From positions 62,001 to 126,000 of the forward strand of contig NZ_AJKI01000011.1 in NCBI RefSeq assembly GCF_000259075.1: a stretch of 64,000 nt of DNA, in the 5' to 3' direction. The notes below the pieces were generated by a model. The model had not been told where the DNA came from and searched no databases. It was given only the letters and a program-made list of their open reading frames with translations. A program made the position numbers and the translations under genes. This document shows, piece after piece, positions 35,309 through 43,298 of this stretch (position 1 is its first letter; the number at the start of each line of letters is the position of its first letter). This DNA comes from Marinilabilia salmonicolor JCM 21150. GTDB lineage: Bacteria > Bacteroidota > Bacteroidia > Bacteroidales > Marinilabiliaceae.

Positions 35309-35350
35309 GTCGGATGGAACTCGTCCCGAACATTTGGGACTCGTTTCATC
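35309..35350. repeat. Family E short palindrome, copy 2
   Basis: GATGGAACTCGTCCCGAAC then ATTTGGGACTCGTTTCATC is the reverse complement, with few changes, of 30003-30041. It lies between the GH65 gene and the metallo-beta-lactamase gene, within the latter's upstream region. Confidence 0.6.
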
Positions 35351-35375
35351 GTTTTAGATTATTATATACTTGTGT

Positions 35376-37775
35376 TTACAACAAAAACTCCTTACAGTCG
35401 CCTTCTCCCAATTCGTAGACTTTATCAATAAATCCAATCTTTATCTGAGGAGAACGCCCCGATTCAAAAGAGACCTCCACGCGGTGTTGGGTAAAGTGCA
35501 GCCAGATCCAGTGCCCGCGGTAGCGAATACGCATGTTAAACCCTTTGATTTCTTTGGGCAACCGGGGATTCAACCACAACACGCCCCCTCTGATTTCCAG
35601 TCCGGTATAACAACGCTGGATCATATCCACAGTCCCGGCCATGGCTCCCAAATGAATTCCCTCAGCTGTAGTGCCCCCCTGGATATCCTCAAAATCGCTC
35701 TTCAGGGATTCCTTAAAAACCTGATAAGATTCTTCTCTGTCAGTCCGTGAGAACACCCAGGAAAACACCAGTCTGCTAAGAGTAGAGCCATGAGAACTCC
35801 GATCGATGTAATATTTTACCGTTTCCGGAATGGTGTTGCGGTCAAAATGATAACCCATGCGACGAAACAAAGCTTCTATCTCATCAGCCGATAAAAGATA
35901 AAAAAGCATCAAAACATCTGCCTGTTTGCTCACCTTATATCTATTGGGACTGTCACCTTCGGCTTTCAGGATGCGATCCAAACGTTGAATATCACCATAC
36001 TTCTTTTTGTAGTGCTCAAAATCCAGTTCTTTTAAGTTATCATACCCCTCAAACTGACTGATGATGCCATTCTCCATAAACGGCACATACATTTTTCGAC
36101 TAATGTGCTGCCACCTTTCAATTTCATCATCGTCGATTTTCAACTCTGCAAACAACTCCCGCTTCCTGGTATCCGAAAGCAAATCCACAAAATCAAGTGC
36201 TGTTCGCAAAACCCATACAGCCATCACATTGGTATAGGCATTATTGTTCAGTCCGGATTTCTCATAATCAGGATATTCGGTATGGAATTCATCCGGCCCC
36301 ACAACACCGTGAATCTCAAATCGTCCACGTTTATCGTTAAATACAGCAATGCTCGACCAGAAACGGGCTATTTCAAACATCATCTCGGCCCCATAAGCCA
36401 TCAAAAATTCGATATCCCGGGTAGCTTCATAATACTGATAGATATTGTAGGCGATGGCTACTCCCACATGACGCTGCAGATATGTATTGTCGGGATCCCA
36501 GTTCCCTGATTGGGGATTTAGGTGAACCACCTGGCTCTCCTCCCTCCCGTTACTTCCACTCTGCCAGGGAAACATAGCTCCTTTATAACCAGCAGTTTTT
36601 GCTGCCCTGCGTGCGGCCGGCAACCGATGGTAGCGATACATCAACAAGGAACGGGCAAGCTCGGGCAATTGAAAATTAAGGAATGGAAAAACAAACAGTT
36701 CGTCCCAAAAAACATGACCACGGTAGGCTTCCCCGTGCCAACCCCGTGCAGGAACTCCCACATCCAGTCCGATTGTATTGATTGAAGCTGTTTGAAGAAT
36801 ATGAAATATATGGAGACGCAGAATCATTTGAGTCTGGTCGCCATCCTTAATGTCAATATCGCACCGATACCACAACTCTGCCCATGATTGTGAATGCGCT
36901 TTCAGCAATTCGGAAAAACGTCCGGCTTCCGATAATGCATCACGAGCTTCCAGCACAGGTTCAGTAATTGCCCGGTCGCGTGAAGAAAAAACAGCAACAA
37001 TCTTCTCAATGGTTAGAGGCCTTTTCTCCTCACATTCCAGCGTGAAAATATTTGCCACATATCCCACTTTTTTAAAAAATTCACTCTCCATGGAAACCGC
37101 TTCGCCATTTTTATAAATTTGAGTACGTGCAGCCTGAACCATTCTGGTTTTTGACTGATTGGCCTGAACGCGCAAATAAATTGTATCGAACTCAAAATGA
37201 CCAATTTCCAAGGGCTGCAAGTGCTCCGATGTTAGATCTTGGTATCGGGGAACCCCACTATTTATCACAGTCCCATCAAGAGCAGAACGAATCTGAATTT
37301 TTCCTGACCAATTTTCCGGAGTCAGCGTCCATTCAATACCAGCCAGGTGGCAATTTTTCATATTCACAAAGCGACGGGCAACCAATGTCGATTCTTTCCC
37401 GTCATGCTCCCTGAATTTCATGCTCCGTGTCATAACACCCCCATACATATCCAGTTCCTGACGATAGAATAAAAGTTCTACATCATCAACTTTAAACCAA
37501 CTCCCATCGTCATGCCTGAAGGAAAGTGGCAGCCAATTTGGCCAGTTTACCAAATCTTCATTCTCCACAATATGCCCGGAAACTTCAGAGCGGGCACGAT
37601 TGTAACCACCCGCCATATATGTTCCGGGATAATGCACTTGGCCCGCAGCACATTCTTCGGCTGCAGAACGTGTGGCTACATAGCCATTTCCCAAAGTAAA
37701 CAAAGCTTCCCGAAGTGGTTCGTGGTCGGGAATATAATCGTCGTAAATAACTTTCCACAGATTATTTTCCTTCAT
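35376..37775 (-). CDS. Glycoside hydrolase family 65 protein (disaccharide phosphorylase or hydrolase)
   Basis: The 799-residue protein has the GH65 plan. The N-terminal beta-sandwich covers about residues 10-270 (LGNGYVATRSAAEE), the (alpha/alpha)6 barrel about 320-700 and a C-terminal sheet domain follows. Catalytic-site signs are RGWHGEAYRGHVFWDELFVFP, MFPWQSGSNGREES and the general acid Glu in VVGPDEFHTEY. Family enzymes phosphorolyse maltose, trehalose, kojibiose or nigerose, or hydrolyse trehalose; specificity is not predictable here. No signal peptide, so cytoplasmic. No beta-phosphoglucomutase gene is adjacent. Confidence 0.92.
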   Translation of the reverse strand: MKENNLWKVIYDDYIPDHEPLREALFTLGNGYVATRSAAEECAAGQVHYPGTYMAGGYNRARSEVSGHIVENEDLVNWPNWLPLSFRHDDGSWFKVDDVELLFYRQELDMYGGVMTRSMKFREHDGKESTLVARRFVNMKNCHLAGIEWTLTPENWSGKIQIRSALDGTVINSGVPRYQDLTSEHLQPLEIGHFEFDTIYLRVQANQSKTRMVQAARTQIYKNGEAVSMESEFFKKVGYVANIFTLECEEKRPLTIEKIVAVFSSRDRAITEPVLEARDALSEAGRFSELLKAHSQSWAELWYRCDIDIKDGDQTQMILRLHIFHILQTASINTIGLDVGVPARGWHGEAYRGHVFWDELFVFPFLNFQLPELARSLLMYRYHRLPAARRAAKTAGYKGAMFPWQSGSNGREESQVVHLNPQSGNWDPDNTYLQRHVGVAIAYNIYQYYEATRDIEFLMAYGAEMMFEIARFWSSIAVFNDKRGRFEIHGVVGPDEFHTEYPDYEKSGLNNNAYTNVMAVWVLRTALDFVDLLSDTRKRELFAELKIDDDEIERWQHISRKMYVPFMENGIISQFEGYDNLKELDFEHYKKKYGDIQRLDRILKAEGDSPNRYKVSKQADVLMLFYLLSADEIEALFRRMGYHFDRNTIPETVKYYIDRSSHGSTLSRLVFSWVFSRTDREESYQVFKESLKSDFEDIQGGTTAEGIHLGAMAGTVDMIQRCYTGLEIRGGVLWLNPRLPKEIKGFNMRIRYRGHWIWLHFTQHRVEVSFESGRSPQIKIGFIDKVYELGEGDCKEFLL

Positions 37776-37985
37776 ATTGCTGTGTTTTTTTCAGGAAGAA
37801 TATCTTTTCCTGATGATTGATAAAGAAGTATTCCAAGCCCCATGAAGTAGCAACCTTTTCGGCACAATACGGTTTTACTAATATCCCGAATGCTCAAAAA
37901 ACTATTCGTGAATTCCTCCAATGCAGGAATTATCCAACCAATTCGATTTTCTTAAATTTAGCAAGAAATATCAGAATACCAATGA

Positions 37986-37993
37986 TATCTTTG
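37986..37993 (+). promoter_or_regulatory. -7 promoter element (TATCTTTG) for the DUF493 gene
   Basis: Perfect TAnnTTTG match, 18 bp before the start codon at 38012. Confidence 0.6.
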
Positions 37994-38011
37994 CAGTCAA
38001 AGTGAGTTATT

Positions 38012-38284
38012 ATGGCAATGAAAGACTACAGAAATCTGAGAAAGGCACTGGGAAAAGAGGAAGAATGGCCTCAACTTTATATGTTTAAATTTATCGTACC
38101 CAATCAACACGGGAAAGTGGACAAAGTAGTTTCCTTGCTTCCGGAAGAAAGCGACATCTCTTTTAAGCACACCAAAAGTCTCCGCCATGTTTCGATAACC
38201 TGCAAGGCAATGATGAGTCATCCGGACGATGTAATAACCATTACTCAAAACGTTACAGCCCTCGAAGGAGTGATGGCTCTATAG
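38012..38284 (+). CDS. DUF493-family (YbeD-like) protein
   Basis: The 90-residue protein matches the small ACT-like DUF493 fold: WPQLYMFKFIVPNQHGKVDKV, then ISFKHTKSLRHVSITCKAMM and the end ITQNVTALEGVMAL. In enterobacteria YbeD lies beside lipoate genes; here it stands alone, so a role is not indicated. Translation could also begin at the second Met two codons on. Confidence 0.85.
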   Translation: MAMKDYRNLRKALGKEEEWPQLYMFKFIVPNQHGKVDKVVSLLPEESDISFKHTKSLRHVSITCKAMMSHPDDVITITQNVTALEGVMAL

Positions 38285-38290
38285 CATATA

Positions 38291-38325
38291 AAAGCACCGG
38301 AAGGAAAGATCCAGCCGGTGCTAAT
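38291..38325. terminator. Bidirectional terminator between DUF493 and DUF4625 genes
   Basis: AGCACCGG (38293-38300) and CCGGTGCT (38315-38322) form a perfect stem, flanked by A residues on one side and TAATTTTAT on the other, so it can serve both converging genes. Confidence 0.7.
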
Positions 38326-38353
38326 TTTATAGGAAATTCAGCAATGTTTCTCC

Positions 38354-38830
38354 CTATTCCCGGGGCAGTATCTTAATGGCAATTCCCTTCATAGTTTGCC
38401 ATCCTGCTGCATCAGTTAGTCTTACCATAAAGTGATAATCGCCCGTATCCGCATCCTCGGGAACAAATATGTCAACTTCCGCCTCATACGAAGTCAAACC
38501 CGAAGGAATATTGTATTCATCGATAAGGTGAAACGGATTAACGGGTTCCTTTTCCGGCTCCATTTCACACTCAACCGCATCGGTGCTGTGGGTGTGATGG
38601 TCAAAATTATTGTGCGACTCAATACTGAAAGCACTCAATTCTTCATTGTCGGTAAACACAGCCCTGAAAGTAAAAGTCTCTCCCGGATATACCACCGAAC
38701 AATTTACCGGAAAAGCATCGCTTCCTGACATATCAACAACCGGATACATATCGTCCTTATCATCGCTGCAGGATGAAAAAAGGAAAAGCGAAATCATCAA
38801 CACACTCAAGAAAGTTCTCATCATCATCAT
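38354..38830 (-). CDS. DUF4625 lipoprotein, histidine-rich
   Basis: The 158-residue protein has a lipoprotein signal (LFLFSSC lipobox). A DUF4625 beta-sandwich follows, with YPGETFTFRAVFTDNEELSAF, the His cluster HNNFDHHTHS near residue 75 and the ending DTGDYHFMVRLTDAAGW. The four-His segment could bind a metal ion. It is downstream of the TonB receptor and the Fur-family repressor, which supports a metal-binding surface role; the metal is not known. Confidence 0.85.
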   Translation of the reverse strand: MMMMRTFLSVLMISLFLFSSCSDDKDDMYPVVDMSGSDAFPVNCSVVYPGETFTFRAVFTDNEELSAFSIESHNNFDHHTHSTDAVECEMEPEKEPVNPFHLIDEYNIPSGLTSYEAEVDIFVPEDADTGDYHFMVRLTDAAGWQTMKGIAIKILPRE

Positions 38831-38854
38831 AAAAATTTAAATATTTATCAATAA

Positions 38855-41197
38855 TTAAAAGGAAACACTCATTGAAACAATAAAATTACGTCCGGGTCCC
38901 GGAGCCTCTATCAGCCGGTAGAAACTGGTATGATCGAGATACCGGACATTAAACAGGTTTCGCATCTGAAAACGCCAGTTGATTTGCGCCGCGCCGACCT
39001 GACGGGATGCCCCTGCCAATATGGAAGTCAGCCCATATCCCGGAGTTTTATTTTCGGGAGGAACTATCTCATTCTGAGCTGCAACAAGGCGATACTCCCC
39101 TCTAAGTATCAGGTTTTCAAATGACCGAAAAAAAGGATGGCTATATTCCAGAGAAAAGTCTGTCGTCCAGGGAGGTGAAAACGGCAACGTAAACCCTTCT
39201 TTATCTCCTGTCATCTGCCGGGAGTAAACATACTCCGATTCCAGAGCGCTTTTCAGTCGGTCAGAAATCCGATATTGCATCATCAGTTCACCTCCTGTGC
39301 GAAATACCTCATTATTCTGATATTTGAATCGTTGCAAACCCTGTTCATAACCGCCTTCCGGTCCCAGGTAAATATAATTTGGAAACCAGGTCACAAAGGG
39401 GTTTATCTCAAATCCAAAGAAATTCCATTCATGTCCAACCGCAGCATCCAGTTGCCACGACACCTCAGGCGAAAGATTGATATCCCCCTCCTCGTAGCGG
39501 TACATGTGATAGTTCATTCCATTTGCCGCCAGCTCTTTGGGGAGTGGCATCCGAAAGCCGTTGCCAAAATTCAATTTAAAAAACGAACGTTCCTGATGAT
39601 AGTTTACACCCAGCGCCCAACTCACAAAGCTAAAATCCCTGTCGACATCAGGTGCTCTGAGAATATACTCTTCTCCATTTTCACGCGGACTCACAAACCA
39701 ATCGCGATGCGGCTCAATCTGAATCCTTGAAAAGTCATAACGAATACCTGCATTAACAACCCAGGGAGGTGTCAAAAAAACCTTATCGTGAATGAAAAGG
39801 CCCGATTCAGTACTTTGAAATGCAGGAATAATAAAACCCCATCCGTCAATTTCATTCACCTGATGCTCTACATCTCCGCCAACAGTAAGGTTGTGACGAC
39901 CTATTTCAGGAATTTTCCAACGCACATTTACACTTCTGGTTTCTTTTTGAAACCACCGTTCAAGATTATCGGGTGGTTTAGGCATATATCCATGCGCCAC
40001 AGCCTCAGAGAATTCCTCACGCCGATTATGTTGCCATCCTGCATTGATTCGTATTTGATGAGCACCCGGAGAAATCGTGGTATTGCTCGTCACTTTTCGA
40101 TGACGCACCTGCTGATATGGCAAATCTATGGTACGGGAAGAGCGGTCATAATCGATGGAAGAAGTTCTGATTTCCAGTCCGTGAGCATTGGCAAAAAAAC
40201 CGCTTTTAGCATTAAGCTGACTAACCGTAAGTCGGGTCATAAATTTATCTGAAGTCCACCCTAAAGCCAGATTGCCATTATTCTCATAGCCGGCGGTATT
40301 GCGCATCGCACCGTCTTTGAGCTGAAAGTAATATGAATAGTACTCGATACTATCGGCAGGCACGCGGTAATCGGCATAATCTACAGCCGACACTCTGGCT
40401 CTTAAAAACAAATGATTCCATCTCTTAAAAAGTGCTACAGAACCACCAATCGACTGGTTGTTGCTCCGCCCCGTGAGGTCCACCGCCACACCTGAAGAAT
40501 TCTGTCCGGGAATTGAAAAACTCCGCATATCAATAACACCACCAATGGCACCAGAACCATACATCAGAGATGCCGGTCCTTTAATTACTTCCACATTTTC
40601 AATCCCGTACTGGTCAATTTCCAGCCCATGGTCAGCTCCCCACTGCTGTCCCTGATGTGCTACCCCGTTTTCTGCCACCACCACACGGTCGAAACCAAGG
40701 CCCCGAATCAAGGGCTTCGACTGTCCGGAACCAATATCGATGGAACTGATACCCGGCAACCGCCTGAGGGTCTGCATCAAGCTTCCTGAGCGATTATCCG
40801 CGATAAATTTCCGATCCACCACCGCCACACTTCGTGAATCTTCCCTGTTCAAAATACTTCGATAGGTTCCTTCCACCACCACTTCGTTCAGCGAATGATC
40901 TTCCCGCTGCAAAGAAATATGCAACGGCATCTGTTCGTTGATGTCAATTTCTCTTAACCAGGGCTCATACCCTAAAAAAGAAACTTCAACCAAGTACTTT
41001 CCCGAAGGAATATTTTTTATCTGAAAAGCCCCATCTTCTTCAGTCACCGTCCCCATCCCCAATGATTCGATGTGAACCACTGCCCCCGGTAAAGGATCAT
41101 TGTGCTGACAGGTAACCACCCCTTGCAGTGATAAACTTGACTGGCCCGTTAACCCTGAACTCACCAACAGCAGGGACCACAGAAAAACACTTTTCAT
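38855..41197 (-). CDS. TonB-dependent outer membrane receptor (probable metal uptake)
   Basis: The product is about 780 residues from ATG 41197. It has a signal peptide ending LTGQ and a carboxypeptidase-regulatory-like domain (QGVVTCQHNDPLPGAVVHIE). The plug has LMQTLRRLPGISSIDIGSG and VEVIKGPASLMYGSGAIGGVID, and a 22-strand barrel ends with GRNFIVSMSVSF. The upstream frame to 41260 overlaps the Fur gene and lacks signal character at its beginning. Linkage with a Fur-family repressor and a His-rich lipoprotein suggests uptake of a transition metal such as zinc or a chelate, rather than glycans; no SusD partner is present. Confidence 0.92.
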   Translation of the reverse strand: MKSVFLWSLLLVSSGLTGQSSLSLQGVVTCQHNDPLPGAVVHIESLGMGTVTEEDGAFQIKNIPSGKYLVEVSFLGYEPWLREIDINEQMPLHISLQREDHSLNEVVVEGTYRSILNREDSRSVAVVDRKFIADNRSGSLMQTLRRLPGISSIDIGSGQSKPLIRGLGFDRVVVAENGVAHQGQQWGADHGLEIDQYGIENVEVIKGPASLMYGSGAIGGVIDMRSFSIPGQNSSGVAVDLTGRSNNQSIGGSVALFKRWNHLFLRARVSAVDYADYRVPADSIEYYSYYFQLKDGAMRNTAGYENNGNLALGWTSDKFMTRLTVSQLNAKSGFFANAHGLEIRTSSIDYDRSSRTIDLPYQQVRHRKVTSNTTISPGAHQIRINAGWQHNRREEFSEAVAHGYMPKPPDNLERWFQKETRSVNVRWKIPEIGRHNLTVGGDVEHQVNEIDGWGFIIPAFQSTESGLFIHDKVFLTPPWVVNAGIRYDFSRIQIEPHRDWFVSPRENGEEYILRAPDVDRDFSFVSWALGVNYHQERSFFKLNFGNGFRMPLPKELAANGMNYHMYRYEEGDINLSPEVSWQLDAAVGHEWNFFGFEINPFVTWFPNYIYLGPEGGYEQGLQRFKYQNNEVFRTGGELMMQYRISDRLKSALESEYVYSRQMTGDKEGFTLPFSPPWTTDFSLEYSHPFFRSFENLILRGEYRLVAAQNEIVPPENKTPGYGLTSILAGASRQVGAAQINWRFQMRNLFNVRYLDHTSFYRLIEAPGPGRNFIVSMSVSF

Positions 41198-41246
41198 ATT
41201 CAACACTACCATAAAAAACAAACCGAAACACCGGAATTTTACCACA

Positions 41247-41687
41247 TTACACATCACCAACCGTCACTGAGTCACCACATTGATTACAAATACCCCGAAT
41301 CACCAAATCATGCTCTTCGTCCACGAACCCATCAGGTAGGTTCAACGATTGCACCTTAATGCTTTTCAGACAAAAAAGGTTGTGACATTTCCGACAATAA
41401 AAATGAGCGTGGTCCACCTGATGATGATGTCCTTTCTCACAGTTGTTCAGTGCATACTTTACCATCACATTATCGGCCACAATGCGATGAATTATTCCTG
41501 CATAGGTGAGCGTCTGTACACTGCGATAAAAAGTTGCCCGGTCGTACAATTCTCCCATCACATCTCTGATCTCATTTTCAGATTGAGGACCAGAAGACTC
41601 TTGTAATACCTGTATTAAGGCTATACGAGGTGTGGTTTTTTTCACCTTATGGTGGTCTAATATTTCTGAAGCAGTCATAAGTTTCAT
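41247..41687 (-). CDS. Fur-family metal-responsive transcriptional repressor
   Basis: The product is about 146 residues from ATG 41687. The winged-helix part has HKVKKTTPRIALIQVLQ and LYDRATFYRSVQTLTYAGIIHRI. The dimer/metal domain has GHHHQVDHAHFYCRKCHNLFCL and a final ICNQCGD: two Cys-x2-Cys pairs form the structural zinc site, and several His residues can bind the sensed metal. Subtype (Fur, Zur or PerR) is not resolvable by eye; the operon partners favour a metal-uptake regulator. Starts at 41678 or 41705 are possible, but 41705 is too close to the -7 element to be in the mRNA. The receptor gene follows. Confidence 0.88.
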   Translation of the reverse strand: MKLMTASEILDHHKVKKTTPRIALIQVLQESSGPQSENEIRDVMGELYDRATFYRSVQTLTYAGIIHRIVADNVMVKYALNNCEKGHHHQVDHAHFYCRKCHNLFCLKSIKVQSLNLPDGFVDEEHDLVIRGICNQCGDSVTVGDV

Positions 41688-41702
41688 ATTAAAACAATGC
41701 AA

Positions 41703-41744
41703 CAAAGTTAATGAAATAACATTTCATTTGAAACAATGTTTCAA
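41703..41744 (-). promoter_or_regulatory. Promoter with tandem palindromic operators for the Fur-family operon
   Basis: CAAAGTTA at 41703-41710 reads TAACTTTG, a perfect -7 element, on the coding strand. Immediately behind it lie two abutting 17-bp palindromes of equal design: ATGAAATAACATTTCAT (41711-41727) and TTGAAACAATGTTTCAA (41728-41744), each with 7-bp arms and a 3-bp centre. They cover the spacer and -33 region, just where a repressor would block polymerase. Binding by the adjacent Fur-family protein is inferred. Confidence 0.7.
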
Positions 41745-41745
41745 T

Positions 41746-41813
41746 TAATCCGCTTTTTTCACAAATACCTCATTCCGATGCTCAACTACCTTTGATATAC
41801 AATCGTCCTTAAT
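41746..41813. repeat. Family B element, left-end fragment
   Basis: TAATCCGCTTTTTTCACAAA, CTCATTCCGATGCTCAACTA and CAATCGTCCTT follow the order of the family B left half. It begins one base after the second operator palindrome. The remaining 110 bp before the next gene hold nothing further. Confidence 0.5.
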
Positions 41814-41924
41814 ATTTATTCAACCAACCAACACAACCTCAATCGGCTCCAACGACATGTAAATCATAAAAATTTTCATTACTTTAAGAGTTTTAAAACA
41901 ACAAACCCAATAAAAAAATCTAAG

Positions 41925-42806
41925 ATGAACCGTCACAAACGATTTTCAATAACAGCAATGCTGCTTTCGGCATTAATGTTTACCTCCTTTAGTCCCGAAG
42001 ATGAATGGAAAAAACTGCTGGACAAAGACCTTTCCAAATGGGAAATGTATCTGAGCTTTAAGCATCAGAACAATTACGACGGCAGTCACCCACTGGATAA
42101 AAACGGAGAAACCATTGCACCCGTCGGCTACAACAATAATGTAAACAATGTTTTTTCGGTAATTGAAGAAGACGGAATCCCTGTTCTTAAGATAAGTGGC
42201 GAGTATTACGGGTGCGTTTTCACCAAAGAGTCTTTCGACAATTACCACCTGAAGCTAAAAGTGAAATGGGGTGATAAGAAATGGGAACCCCGCAAAGACA
42301 AACTTTTGGATTCCGGACTTCTCTATCATTCAACTGGAGACGCCGGAGTGGATTACTGGCGCTCATGGATGCTCTCTCAGGAATTTCAAATCATGGAAGG
42401 CCACATGGGTGATTACTGGGCCATTGGAAATACCGCAACTGATGTCCGCGCCTTCCCTCAGGAAGGAATGATGAACACGGTTGCCGGACATGAGGAACCA
42501 TTCATTCCCATAGGCGGCTCAAGCGGGCGCGATGCTTTTTGTTTACGAAGTGCCGATTATGAAAGTGCCCCTGGTGAATGGACCACCCTGGAACTTATCT
42601 GCTTTAACGGGAAAAGTCTGCACATCGTCAACGGAAAAGTTGTAATGGTATTGCAAAACTCCAGAATGACAACCGAAGACGGAACCCAACCGCTGGAGAG
42701 TGGCAAAATTCAGATTCAGAGTGAAGCGGGTGAAGTTTATTTTAAAGACATCAAAATTAAACAACTGAATCAATTCCCCGCACAATGGGAAAAATTCTAT
42801 CATTAA
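41925..42806 (+). CDS. DUF1080 (3-keto-disaccharide hydrolase-like) protein
   Basis: The 293-residue protein has an N-terminal signal-like segment (ITAMLLSALMFTSFS) and a concanavalin-like sandwich typical of DUF1080. Key stretches are WKKLLDKDLSKWEMYL, YGCVFTKESFDNYHLKLKVKWG, SGLLYHSTG, FQIMEGHMGDYWAIG and the end SGKIQIQSEAGEVYFKDIKIK. Some members hydrolyse 3-keto-glycosides. It is likely periplasmic and stands alone between repeats. Confidence 0.9.
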   Translation: MNRHKRFSITAMLLSALMFTSFSPEDEWKKLLDKDLSKWEMYLSFKHQNNYDGSHPLDKNGETIAPVGYNNNVNNVFSVIEEDGIPVLKISGEYYGCVFTKESFDNYHLKLKVKWGDKKWEPRKDKLLDSGLLYHSTGDAGVDYWRSWMLSQEFQIMEGHMGDYWAIGNTATDVRAFPQEGMMNTVAGHEEPFIPIGGSSGRDAFCLRSADYESAPGEWTTLELICFNGKSLHIVNGKVVMVLQNSRMTTEDGTQPLESGKIQIQSEAGEVYFKDIKIKQLNQFPAQWEKFYH

Positions 42807-42892
42807 TATAAGATTAACCTAACCCACCACCCACACAAAACGGCTAATACACTTAATTACAATTAGTTGCTTTCATGCATTTTTTTAAAAGG

Positions 42893-43165
42893 AAAAAGCC
42901 TCGGTTTTAGGAGGACTACCCTATACATAAAACAGGTTAGCCACAACAGGCTGAAAGCCTGGAAGCAATGGCCCAGGGCAACGCCCTGGATTTATCATCA
43001 TTCCCCCCTCTCTTTATTGGTCGCAACGCGACCAATAAAGAGAGGGGGGAATGATTTATTACAATTTCCCTGGGGCGTTACCCCAGACTATTGCTTAAAG
43101 ACGTTCGGCCTTTTAAAACCAATGGAACATCTTCGCTCTCGCATAATATTTTCTTTTCGGCAATC
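42893..43165. repeat. Family C REP-like compound element with a 28-bp-arm hairpin, copy C2
   Basis: From outside in, it holds CAGGCTGAAAGCCTG, CCCAGGGCAACGCCCTGG, then a perfect inverted repeat at 42997-43055: 28-bp arms (beginning ATCATTCCCCCCTCTC) with a 3-base AAC loop. Beyond that come CCCTGGGGCGTTACCCCAG and GCAATAG-type words in mirror order. The right part matches C1. The region 43166-43298 before the NADH dehydrogenase gene shows nothing else. Confidence 0.8.
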
Positions 43166-43298
43166 ACTATTTTCAGACAAGCTTGTCTTACATTTTCCTA
43201 ATTAAAGAAAAAATTCTATAAATCAACAAACATAAGACCTGCCACTCTGTTTTAGTTGCAGACAACACAATCATTTATCAGGAAAATAACAGAGAATC

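Noticed and set aside
37817-38005. 62-codon frame between GH65 and DUF493 genes
   Set aside because: It overlaps the perfect -7 element of the DUF493 gene and has no family resemblance; judged to be chance.
38855-41197. SusC-type glycan importer (polysaccharide utilisation locus)
   Set aside because: No SusD-like gene, no glycoside hydrolase next to it, and a Fur-family regulator instead.
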